Shown one piece after another: positions 9,144 through 18,800 of a DNA stretch of 64,000 nt. Within the stretch, counting starts at the first letter, position 1, and each line of letters starts with the position of its first letter. The position numbers and the translations under genes are program-made. The notes beneath the pieces were generated by a model that was not told where the DNA came from, made no database searches, and saw only the letters and a program-made list of their open reading frames with translations. Location of the stretch: the NCBI GenBank assembly GCA_944392455.1, contig CALXWP010000001.1, forward strand, positions 162,726 to 226,725, read 5' to 3'. This DNA is from an uncultured Clostridia bacterium. GTDB taxonomy: Bacteria; Bacillota; Clostridia; TANB77; CAG-508.

Positions 9144-9287
9144 GTTTTCTCCCCCTTAAGCTTTTAAGGTTTATCCTTTTGTTAATTAGCTTTTTTCTAT
9201 ACATATTATATTCTAAGAATGTATCTTTTTCAATACCGTTATGTAAATGTAATATTCTTGTAATGTTTTTGTAATATTTTCGTAATA

Positions 9288-9866
9288 TTATTGCTCACTA
9301 TTATATATCTCTAAATACATTTGATAATTATTAAGTATTTTTCTAACATAATTACTTGTTTCCTTATATGGTATATTTTCTATATCTGATCCATCTTTTT
9401 TTATAATACCTTCTTTTATCCATTCTTCTACATTTCCAAGCCCTGCATTATATGCTGTAACTGCTAAAACAATATTTCCATCATACAGTTCTATTAAATA
9501 TGCCAAATATGATGTACCTAATTTTATATTAGTTTCAGGATCATATAAATCATATGCTTCAACAGATTCATTTTCTATAATATTAGATCTTTCTACTGCT
9601 GTTTCTTCCATAAGTTGCATAAGTCCTCTTGCATCACTAGAAGATTTAACTTCTGGATCAAAATTACTTTCTGCTTTTATCATTGCATATACCAAATATT
9701 TATCTAATCCATTTTCTTCTGAATATTTTTCTACATATTCAGAATATTTTGTTGGATATATGTATTTAAGTATAATATCTTGAACTTTAAAAATTTTAAA
9801 TAAACTAAATATAAGTAATAATATAATAATTATAACCATTAGAATTGTAATTGTCTTTTTAGCCAT
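9288..9866 (-). CDS. Lytic murein transglycosylase, SLT family, membrane-anchored
   Basis: Cleaves the MurNAc-GlcNAc bond of peptidoglycan. One N-terminal transmembrane segment (about residues 5-27) is followed by an SLT domain: YAMIKAESNFDP holds the catalytic Glu, SSSDARGLMQLM the GLMQ motif, and AVTAYNAGLGNVEEW the AYNAG motif. 192 residues, normal for the short clostridial form. AAAGGAG precedes ATG at 9866. It lies 14 bases downstream of polA and is probably co-transcribed with it; it may be used in wall remodelling or sporulation. Confidence 0.92.
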   Translation of the reverse strand: MAKKTITILMVIIIILLLIFSLFKIFKVQDIILKYIYPTKYSEYVEKYSEENGLDKYLVYAMIKAESNFDPEVKSSSDARGLMQLMEETAVERSNIIENESVEAYDLYDPETNIKLGTSYLAYLIELYDGNIVLAVTAYNAGLGNVEEWIKEGIIKKDGSDIENIPYKETSNYVRKILNNYQMYLEIYNSEQ

Positions 9867-9880
9867 TCTTCTCTCCTTTG

Positions 9881-12595
9881 TTATTTAGCCTCATACCAGT
9901 TTTCAGCCTCCGAAATCTCGACTTTTAATGGTATTTTTAAGCTTACCCCATTCTCCATTTCATATTGTAAAATCCCCTTAACTTTTTCTACAATATCTTT
10001 TTTACATTCAATTATCAATTCATCATGTACTTGAAGTACTATTTTTGCATCTAATCCTTCTTTTTCTAATTTATTATATACATTAATCATTGCAATTTTC
10101 ATTATATCTGCTGCTGTTCCTTGTATTGGTGTATTCATTGCTGCTCTAGATCCGAATTGTCTTACCATATAATTATTTGATGAAAGCTCTGGAATATATC
10201 TTCTTCTATGAAATAATGTCTCTACATATCCCTTTTCTTTTGCTGTAGCAACTATATTGTCCATAAAAGATTTTATTCCACTATATTTTTCTAGATATTG
10301 CTCAATATATTTTTTAGCCTGTTTTCTTGATATGTTTAATTGTTCTGCTAATCCAAAGTCACTTATACCATATACAATTCCAAAATTAACCGCTTTTGCA
10401 GATGTTCTTTGTTCTTTTGTAACTTCATCTATTGGAATATCAAATACCTTTGATGCAGCCTGTTTATGTATATCTTCATCATGCATAAATGCATTTATCA
10501 TATTATGATCTCCAGAAATGTGAGCTAAAACTCTAAGCTCAATTTGAGAATAATCTGCATCAATAAATATATAACCTTCTTCTGGTTTAAATACTTTTCT
10601 TAAGGCTTTACCAAGTTCATATCTTGTTGGTATATTTTGTAAGTTTGGCTCTGTACTACTTATTCTGCCTGTTGCCGTTATTGTTTGATGAAAATATGAA
10701 TGTATCCTTTTGGTTCTTTCATTTATATATGGAATTAATCCTTCAACATATGTTGAATTTAATTTCATTAAACTTCTATATTCTAATATTTTTTCAATAA
10801 CAGGATGTTCATTTTTTAATTTTTCTAGTATATCAACATCTGTAGAATAACCTGTTTTTGTTTTCTTATATACTGGAAGTTCTAATTTTTCAAATAAAAT
10901 AACTCCTAATTGTTGTGTTGAATTTATATTAAATTCTTCACCACATAACTCATAAATTTCATTTTTTAAATTCTCAATTCTTTCTTTTATTTTGTTTCCA
11001 AATTTAATAAGTTCTTCTTTGTCTACATACATACCATTTGTTTGCATTTCTCCTAATACTTTTACAAGTGGCATCTCTATATTATTAAATAAATCAATTG
11101 ATTTGATCTTTTTTAATTCTTTTAATGTTTTTTCTGCTATCTTTTCAATTAAATATACTTTAAATCCATAAATGTATTTATTGTCTTCATTATTTTCTTG
11201 TTCATCACTAAATAAATTTAATTGTTTTGTTTTTGTTTCTTCTTTCTCATATTTTGCTAAATATTCACTAGTATCAATATTTAAATATTGATTTGCTTCG
11301 TTTTCAATTGAATATTTATTATTAGTTGGATTTAAATCATATGCTGCGATTTTTACATCATAATATATATTATTAGTTTTAATTCCTAATTCTCTTAAAA
11401 TTACATAATCTTCAGACAAGTGGAAGCTATATTTTTTTATTTCTTCATCTTCAAATATTTCTTTAAAGATATTGATAAATTCGTTGTCAGCTATTTTTAT
11501 ATAATATGATGTATTTTCTTCTTTAATATATATTGCAATTGCCTTTATTTTCTTTTTTATAATGTTTGTACTATTATTTACATCTTCTTTGTTTAACAAA
11601 TATATTAGTTCTTTTTCTTTTTTTACTTTTTCTATTATTTTAGATACTTCTTTTAAGTTTAATTCTTCTATATTTACTAAATCAGAAACTTCCTTTTCTT
11701 TTTGTTCTGATTGTAAGCTAAATCTTTCTATAAATCTATTAAAATTTAGTTCTTTAAATTTTTCAAATACCTTTTCAGTATCCCATTCTTTTACTTTTAA
11801 ATCATCTATTTTTTCATCTAATGGAACTTCTCTATTTATTGCTCCTAAAGTTCTTGAAAGAAAAGCTAAATCCTTGTTTTCAATTAATTTTTCTCTTATT
11901 TTTCCTTTTACATGATCTGTTCCCTCTTCTAATTCTTTATATAAATTATCTATTGATTTATATGTTTTTATAAGATTTATAGCTGTTTTTTCTCCAACTC
12001 CTGGAACTCCTGGAATATTATCTGATGTATCGCCCATAAGCCCTTTTACTTCTATAAGTTGCTTTGGTGTAACTCCATATTTTTCCTTTATTCCAGTTCC
12101 ATCATATGTATCAACTTCTGTTTTTCCTACTTTAGTATGTGGTATTCTTACAGAAATTCTTTTACTTGTTAATTGGAATGTATCTCTATCTCCTGATACA
12201 ATAGTAACATCTAGACCTTTTTTTTCTCCTTTTTTAGATAATGTACCTAATATATCATCTGCTTCATATCCTTCTTTTTCTATAATAGTTATATTCATAA
12301 GCTCTAATATTTCTTTAATAATTGGCATTTGCTGTGCTAGTTCATCTGGCATTCCTTTTCTTGTTGCTTTATATCCTTCATATAGCTTATGTCTTGCAGT
12401 TGGAGCTTTTAGATCAAATGTCACAGCCATATATTCTGGTTTTAAATCATCTATTACTTTAAACATTATTGACAAAAATCCATATACAGCATTTGTATAT
12501 GTACCATCCTGTGTTGTTAACATTTTGCTTCCTAATATTCCGTAAAATGCTCTATTCATTATACTATTACCATCTATTAAAACTAATCTAGACAT
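9881..12595 (-). CDS. polA: DNA polymerase I
   Basis: Repair and Okazaki-fragment polymerase, 904 residues. The N-terminal 5' nuclease (about 1-300) has the acidic motifs (LIDGNSIMNRAFYG, GYEADDILGT, GLMGDTSDNIPGVPGVG). The polymerase domain has motif A (DADYSQIELRVL), motif B (around KAVNFGIVYG) and motif C (QVHDEL). In the middle domain (about 310-470) I do not find the D-x-E of a 3'-5' proofreading exonuclease: the region reads ELIYLLNKEDV and lacks the metal ligands, as in Bacillus and Thermus Pol I. The start codon overlaps the stop of the upstream GT-C gene by one base (TAATG). Confidence 0.97.
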   Translation of the reverse strand: MSRLVLIDGNSIMNRAFYGILGSKMLTTQDGTYTNAVYGFLSIMFKVIDDLKPEYMAVTFDLKAPTARHKLYEGYKATRKGMPDELAQQMPIIKEILELMNITIIEKEGYEADDILGTLSKKGEKKGLDVTIVSGDRDTFQLTSKRISVRIPHTKVGKTEVDTYDGTGIKEKYGVTPKQLIEVKGLMGDTSDNIPGVPGVGEKTAINLIKTYKSIDNLYKELEEGTDHVKGKIREKLIENKDLAFLSRTLGAINREVPLDEKIDDLKVKEWDTEKVFEKFKELNFNRFIERFSLQSEQKEKEVSDLVNIEELNLKEVSKIIEKVKKEKELIYLLNKEDVNNSTNIIKKKIKAIAIYIKEENTSYYIKIADNEFINIFKEIFEDEEIKKYSFHLSEDYVILRELGIKTNNIYYDVKIAAYDLNPTNNKYSIENEANQYLNIDTSEYLAKYEKEETKTKQLNLFSDEQENNEDNKYIYGFKVYLIEKIAEKTLKELKKIKSIDLFNNIEMPLVKVLGEMQTNGMYVDKEELIKFGNKIKERIENLKNEIYELCGEEFNINSTQQLGVILFEKLELPVYKKTKTGYSTDVDILEKLKNEHPVIEKILEYRSLMKLNSTYVEGLIPYINERTKRIHSYFHQTITATGRISSTEPNLQNIPTRYELGKALRKVFKPEEGYIFIDADYSQIELRVLAHISGDHNMINAFMHDEDIHKQAASKVFDIPIDEVTKEQRTSAKAVNFGIVYGISDFGLAEQLNISRKQAKKYIEQYLEKYSGIKSFMDNIVATAKEKGYVETLFHRRRYIPELSSNNYMVRQFGSRAAMNTPIQGTAADIMKIAMINVYNKLEKEGLDAKIVLQVHDELIIECKKDIVEKVKGILQYEMENGVSLKIPLKVEISEAENWYEAK

Positions 12596-14055
12596 TATTC
12601 AAATTTCTCCTTTATTTTTCTATGATTCTCTCTTTTATTAATTTTTCTTTTGTTTGTTATTAATTGCCATATTACAAGCATAGCTACTATACTTTCAACA
12701 AAGTATATGTCATAAATATAACTTTCTACTTTAAACATATATACACTATTTGCAAGTTCTGCTATTAAACTAATACCTACAATATTTCTTATCATATTTG
12801 ATTTTTGCCACATCATACTTGCAAATATCCATATAATATACCATTGTTGGAAGGTTCCTAAAATTAATGAAAATAATATTAATACTGTATTATATTTTCT
12901 AATAACTTTATTCCATTTTATATTTTTATTAGTTAATAAATCTATGCAAAATTTAAAATAATATAAGAAAAATATTATATATAAAGAATACTTTAATGGC
13001 ATTAGAAAATCTTGTTTTACTACATATATAGATGAATATATTGATTTTGCATATTTTTCTGTTTGTACAAGCATAGCTGATAATATACTAAAATCTCTAA
13101 AATATATTATATATTCAACCCCTAAAACTAATATAAATAATAACCCATATTGTATACATTTTGCAAACCTTTTTCCTAAATTTTCTTCTTTTCTATAATG
13201 ATATATTATAAAGGCAGGAAGTAGAAGTACTGTAAAATACTTTACTCCAGTAGCAATACTTAAAAATATTACACTTGGAATTATTTTTTTCTTTTTTAAT
13301 AAAAAGTATAATGATAATAATACAAAAAATACTACAATTATATCATTATGAACATTTCCTATAAATTCTATAAATATAAATGGGTTTAGTCCATATATCT
13401 TAGCAAATAGTTTTCTTTCAGTTAATTTATATACTAAATATGTATTTGCAATATGTATGGCCAAATTAATAAGCTTGTATATAACTATTGCAATATCTAT
13501 ATTTTTAAATGATAAGCTTGAACATATTTTAAATATTAGTTGAGCTATAGGCCCATATATAACTGTTGTGTCACTCCATCCATTTTCAGCACCTTTTTCT
13601 AATAATTCATCATCTATATTTTCTTTATTTTCATTATAATAATCTTTAATAGTTGTATAATATGGGTTTTGATTATATACTCCATCTAATTCTCCAACTC
13701 CCATATAATAAAATATATCTGATGATGTCCATGGCATCATAAACATAAATATTAATCCTGTTATTCCTACAAATACTAATAATTGTTTTATATTTTTAAA
13801 TATATATTTTCGTTTTACTATTAATATATATACTATAAATATTGTCAAAAATAATAATAAAAAGACTATTGCTGGTACTATTTTATTTATACTATTATTT
13901 AAAAAGAAATTATAATATATTTTAAAATTCATTATTGTCTTATTTTGAATAATATATATTAGTGAAGGAATTACTAAACATATACTTAATAATATAAATG
14001 ATATTTTCAAAATTATATTTGTTTTAGTTACTTTTTTTATACTCTCTTGTTCCAT
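12595..14055 (-). CDS. Polytopic GT-C type glycosyltransferase
   Basis: A 486-residue membrane protein with about a dozen hydrophobic segments. The layout is that of polyprenyl-phosphate-sugar-dependent GT-C enzymes: an extracytoplasmic loop with SSDIFYYMGVG and QNPYYTT (acidic catalytic motif), then YGPIAQL, then GLNPFIFIE and NVHNDI. It probably moves a mannose or similar sugar from a lipid carrier to a cell-surface glycan. It is a clear paralogue of 43432-44889, with the same motifs in the same order. It overlaps polA by one base, so the two are coupled. The sugar specificity is unknown. Confidence 0.7.
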   Translation of the reverse strand: MEQESIKKVTKTNIILKISFILLSICLVIPSLIYIIQNKTIMNFKIYYNFFLNNSINKIVPAIVFLLLFLTIFIVYILIVKRKYIFKNIKQLLVFVGITGLIFMFMMPWTSSDIFYYMGVGELDGVYNQNPYYTTIKDYYNENKENIDDELLEKGAENGWSDTTVIYGPIAQLIFKICSSLSFKNIDIAIVIYKLINLAIHIANTYLVYKLTERKLFAKIYGLNPFIFIEFIGNVHNDIIVVFFVLLSLYFLLKKKKIIPSVIFLSIATGVKYFTVLLLPAFIIYHYRKEENLGKRFAKCIQYGLLFILVLGVEYIIYFRDFSILSAMLVQTEKYAKSIYSSIYVVKQDFLMPLKYSLYIIFFLYYFKFCIDLLTNKNIKWNKVIRKYNTVLILFSLILGTFQQWYIIWIFASMMWQKSNMIRNIVGISLIAELANSVYMFKVESYIYDIYFVESIVAMLVIWQLITNKRKINKRENHRKIKEKFE

Positions 14056-14106
14056 ATAAAACTCCCATTTTATAAAACTAGTTTTCTATACATACTATAT
14101 TTTTCT

Positions 14107-14625
14107 TTATTCATCATAATACTCGTAATAAATAGGCGTATATTGATCACGCTCTTCATCAAATGGATCATAACCACCCTCTCCATAATACTCATGAATC
14201 TTTTCTTTATTTCCTCTCATTAAAGGATTTATATAATCATAATAATATACATGTACATCTAAAAAAGATCTTACTTCAGCAACATACTTTTGCCCATCTT
14301 TTTCTACTACATGTTCTGGAACCGAAAAAATAAATAATCCTGCAAAAAATAAAACTGGTCCTAATAATATAAGAATAATAGCTATAAGAGTAATAAGACA
14401 TACTATAAGTATTTTTGTACTTCTTTTTTTACTATTTCTTATAGTTTGTACAATCCCTATGATAAAAAATATAAAAGATATAGTTGCAATAAAAAAATAT
14501 ACCCATCTTCTAAATGTAACAGAAAACACTAAATTTAATAAAACAGTTAATAACACAAAAATTATCACAAATATAATTGTTGATATTAATATATGTTTTC
14601 TTATTTTATTTAATATATTTTTCAT
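14107..14625 (-). CDS. Small membrane protein, unknown
   Basis: 172 residues. Three hydrophobic segments (about 13-35, 43-62 and 73-100) are followed by an acidic, tyrosine-rich tail (VRSFLDVHVYYYDYINPLMRG, then a stretch rich in Tyr, Asp and Glu). I recall similar uncharacterised proteins in Firmicutes but can assign no function. GGGGAAG precedes ATG at 14625. It lies 51 bases upstream of the GT-C gene on the same strand and may be its operon partner. Confidence 0.6.
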   Translation of the reverse strand: MKNILNKIRKHILISTIIFVIIFVLLTVLLNLVFSVTFRRWVYFFIATISFIFFIIGIVQTIRNSKKRSTKILIVCLITLIAIILILLGPVLFFAGLFIFSVPEHVVEKDGQKYVAEVRSFLDVHVYYYDYINPLMRGNKEKIHEYYGEGGYDPFDEERDQYTPIYYEYYDE

Positions 14626-14800
14626 TAAACTTCCCCTTTTATTTAGTTATCATTTTTAATTTAATTAATATCTATTTTTTCTTTTTAAATATATCATACT
14701 TTATTTATTTTTTCTATTAATTAAAGAAATAATTAAGTATTTTTTTATAATAAAATATTAGAGTAAATAAAATAATAAATAAAAAAAATAAGAGATAAAA

Positions 14801-14839
14801 AATAAAAGATAATGAAAATATTAATCATTACCTTTTATT
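14801..14839 (-). terminator. Intrinsic terminator of the PHP gene
   Basis: AATAAAAGATAATGA (14801-14815) pairs with TCATTACCTTTTATT (14825-14839), 25 bases beyond the stop codon of the PHP phosphoesterase, followed on the minus strand by TTTTTTATC. Confidence 0.7.
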
Positions 14840-14863
14840 CTTTTATTGTTTTTCATAAAAACT

Positions 14864-15757
14864 TTATTTAGTTAAAGTACTAATTATATTATCAATTTCA
14901 TTATTTTCTAAATGTATATCTTCATCTATCAATCCTATTTTTGGATGTATACCATCTTTATAATGAAAATCTGATCCAATTGTAGCAAGTAAATTATTTT
15001 CTTTTGCAAATTTGTTCCATTTTTCTGATTCGTTATATTTAACTTTATTTCTATCAAGAAATATATAATTTGCTTCTATTCCATCAGCTTTTATTTCTTT
15101 AATAATTTCTAAAATATCTCCATCATTCATATTGTCTTGATGAATATATGCAACTGGATGGGCAAGTACTACTTTTCCACCAGCTTTTCTAATAATTTTT
15201 GCTGCATCAGCTGGAGTTACTACTTTCTTTTCCACATATGCAGGACATCCTTCATTCATTATTGTTTCTATAAATTCTCCTTTACTTGGTACCAATTTAA
15301 ATTGTTTTAATAATTTTTCTTTATTTTCAGGATTATTTATAATATCTAAGGCAATATGTGCTTTTGTTACAGCATCTATTTGATCTAACTTTCTAACATT
15401 TAATTTATATCCTAATTCTTGCAATTTTATACTAACATCATTTAAATACTTATGTCTAATATTTCTTAATTTAAATAAAATTTCTTTTAATTCATTACTA
15501 TGTATATCAATGTTATATCCAAGAATATGTATACCTATTCCTTTAAATTTAGTAGAAATTTCAACACCTGTTATAATCTTTATGTTGTTACTTCTAGCAT
15601 AATTAAATAATTCGTCTGTATATTCATCTATAGTATCATGATCTGCAATAGAAATAACTGATACTCCATTTAACTTTGCTTCATCAATCACTTCTTTAGG
15701 AGAAAATGTCCCATCAGATATTGTTGTATGTATATGTAAATCTATTATTTTACTCAT
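14864..15757 (-). CDS. PHP-domain phosphoesterase, YciV/RNase AM type
   Basis: Metal-dependent phosphoesterase of the TrpH/YciV group; characterised relatives remove phosphate from 3',5'-bisphosphonucleotides or trim RNA 5' ends. Motifs: DLHIHTTISDG at residues 5-15, ADHDT near 39, GVEIST near 65, VLAHPVAY near 196 and GSDFH near 260, which are the PHP metal ligands. 297 residues, normal. AAAGGAG precedes ATG at 15757. Single gene with its own terminator. Confidence 0.88.
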   Translation of the reverse strand: MSKIIDLHIHTTISDGTFSPKEVIDEAKLNGVSVISIADHDTIDEYTDELFNYARSNNIKIITGVEISTKFKGIGIHILGYNIDIHSNELKEILFKLRNIRHKYLNDVSIKLQELGYKLNVRKLDQIDAVTKAHIALDIINNPENKEKLLKQFKLVPSKGEFIETIMNEGCPAYVEKKVVTPADAAKIIRKAGGKVVLAHPVAYIHQDNMNDGDILEIIKEIKADGIEANYIFLDRNKVKYNESEKWNKFAKENNLLATIGSDFHYKDGIHPKIGLIDEDIHLENNEIDNIISTLTK

Positions 15758-15854
15758 GATCTATTTTCTCCTTTCATTTAAGTGATACTTATATTATATT
15801 ATATTATTTTATTTAAATTAGTTTGTAATGTCAAATATTTTTTATTCATTAATT

Positions 15855-18800
15855 CTATTTATTATTTTTCTTCTTATTATTTCTATAAACTAATTTTCTT
15901 AAGATTACAAGTGATATTATCGCTACAGCAATTATTCCAATTACAATTATTGCTCCATTTAACTTAATTCCAGTCTCTTCTTCTCGCTCATAATTATATA
16001 TGCTTTCTAATCCATTTTCCTTAATTTTTTCTGTTTCAGATACTGGCATTTCTTCTGATCCTTCTAATATTTCAGATTCACTATATACTTCATATTCTCC
16101 TGTCTTTCCATTGTATACTGTTATATAACTATCTGTATTAACACTTGAATTAGAACTATTAATATTTTCAATTGTATTACCTATATTTATGTTATTAATA
16201 CTTGTATTAGTATTACCAATAAGATCATTCGCATTATCTTCTGCCTCATTTAATACTTCTTCTATTGGCATTTCTGAAAGTTTTGCTACTAATTCTTTAC
16301 TTCTTAAATATTCTGATTGCTTACTTTCATAATCACTCCATATGCTATTTATACTTCCTGTTATATAATTTGCTAAATTAGAATCTGCTTGCTCAGAGCT
16401 TTCATAAATTATATTTCCATTTACATAGTTAAATACTATTACTTTTCCTGTGTTATATAACACCATCATCTCTGTATTATCGTGATGGCCGTTTTGTACT
16501 ATTTGCTTTACATTTCTATTTAAGAAATTTGATGGATATTGTAACTGTTCTTTTAGGTCTACTATTTCTCCATTATTCGTTAATATTGTTTGATATTCTT
16601 TATCATTGTATTGATCTACTATGTAATTATCTATTTTCATTTCCAATGAATTAGATAGAGCTGATAATTTTCCGCTTCTTATATTGTATATTTGTTGTTT
16701 CATATTTCCATCAATCTTGCTATATGTTCCATATACTTCTATATTTTTTCCATTATATTCATATGTATATAATGGTTTAGCAGATTTTTCTAATGACGTT
16801 TCTACAATTTCGTCATTAATAACTTCTTTACTCAAAATATCTAAAACTTGACCATAACTGTTTAATGCATATCCAGAATATACATTTACATATTCGCCTG
16901 ATTGTAACTCACCATTTATATATAAGTTATTTCCTATTAAATATGCATAATTGTCTCCAATTAAACTTATTTCACTTCTTATATCGGATGGATTTATTGT
17001 TATAGTTTCTTCATCAATTCCATTTGTTACAACTATTTCAAGTTGATCTTTAAAGTTATACTCAAATGTATATGTTTTTTCTGTTAGATTAATAGTTTCT
17101 ATTTCTTCTTCATTTATATAATATGTAAAGCTTGTATTTTCTGGAATATTGCTAAAATCTATATTTATTTCATTTATTGATATTGGATATACTGTTACTT
17201 CTGGTAAAGCTTCTATATTTTGAGTTAATATATTATTTTCATCAGTAACTTCTGTAGTATTATCTTTTTCATTTTCATCATTACCTAATGAATTTATATC
17301 TACAATTTCGGGATCTATTGGTAGACTTATATATTCTATTTCTGAATTTTCTACATATATTGGCACTGGGTATTTGTTGTTTTGTAATGGTGTATACGTA
17401 AACTCCGTTTTCCAATCAAATTTATTTATATATGTTGTCTCTTCTTTTAATTCTTCTCCATATACATATTGTTCTTCTGTATATGTATCTATATTTTCAT
17501 TCATATATTCACCATTAATTTGGCTATATTTATATATATATGTATTTGTTATTGCTTCGTTATTCTCTTTTGATCCCCCTATTCCCATTGAAATATTTTC
17601 ACTATTCTCACTTTCTAAATAAGCATGCACATAGTTATTATAGAAATATTCTGGTTCTCTAATTAGATCTTTTGAAATATCGCCGATTAATCCTCCTACT
17701 TTTGTTGGTGCTGTTATAATTGAAGCTGTAACCCCATTATTATATATCTGTATTATATTTGCTGCTGATGTCATACTAGTATTATTCATGTATCCAACAA
17801 CCCCACTAGCAGTATGAGAGGTCGCTATAACCTGTGCATTCACCATACAATTTATAATCGGTCCATCTCTAATCTCTCCTATAACACCTCCAACTTTACT
17901 ATTTCCTTCTATTTTACTGTTATATACATAACAGTATCGAGGTCCATGCGCTCCATTATTTCCGACCCAACCAGAAATTCCTCCAACAATGTCTCCTTTG
18001 GATATAATTTTACAATTGTTTACAGCAACACCGTAAAAATTATAAACCTCCCTACCGGGATACTCCACCGACATAAAGACTACCTAAGCTTGTTCCATAT
18101 ATCTTAGAATTATTAACATTAGCATAATATTCATAACTAGTACTATGACCAGTTAAGCCACCTATATAACTACCTTCACCATATATTTCACAATCACTAA
18201 CCGAATTATAATAACATTTCTCACTAGTTACATACTTATAACCTGTCATTCCCCCGATGAAGCTTTCTCCTTCTATAACAGAGCCATCCACACTGCTATT
18301 TGTTAATATAACTTCATAATTATAACCTGTTATTCCTCCTACATAATTATACCCTATAATATTTGAATTCGATATTTTAATATTAATGTGTCTAGGACTA
18401 ATAGCATTGCTAGTATAACCAACAATTCCACCTATCATATCGCCTGTTCCTTTTATATCGACGTTATTTGCATTAATATTTGAGATTTCATAATCAAATC
18501 TACCAGACAAACCTCCCACATATGATGTTCCTATTATACTAACTGTATCTAAGGTAATATTTTTAACATTTCCTGATCCAATAAATCCTATTACTCCTAC
18601 ATAATTCATTTTTTCGGCATCTATTGTCACATTTTCAAATGTTAAATTTTCTACATCTCCATAACAAGTAGCTATTACTCCATTATAGTTTCCTCCACTC
18701 GCTATGTTCCTTATTGTTATATTTTCAAATCCGATATTTTTTATACTTGTTCTTATGCTTTTAATCAGTCCTGTATATGAATTTACAAATTCAAGTTCTA

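Noticed and set aside
9881..12595. Pol I with proofreading activity
   Set aside because: The middle domain lacks the D-x-E and later Asp residues of the 3'-5' exonuclease.
18052..18074. The second halves of the giant genes as separate genes with their own starts
   Set aside because: The C-part begins in the middle of a GLUG repeat, has no export signal, copy 2 has no ribosome binding site, and the reading continues exactly across the CGG.
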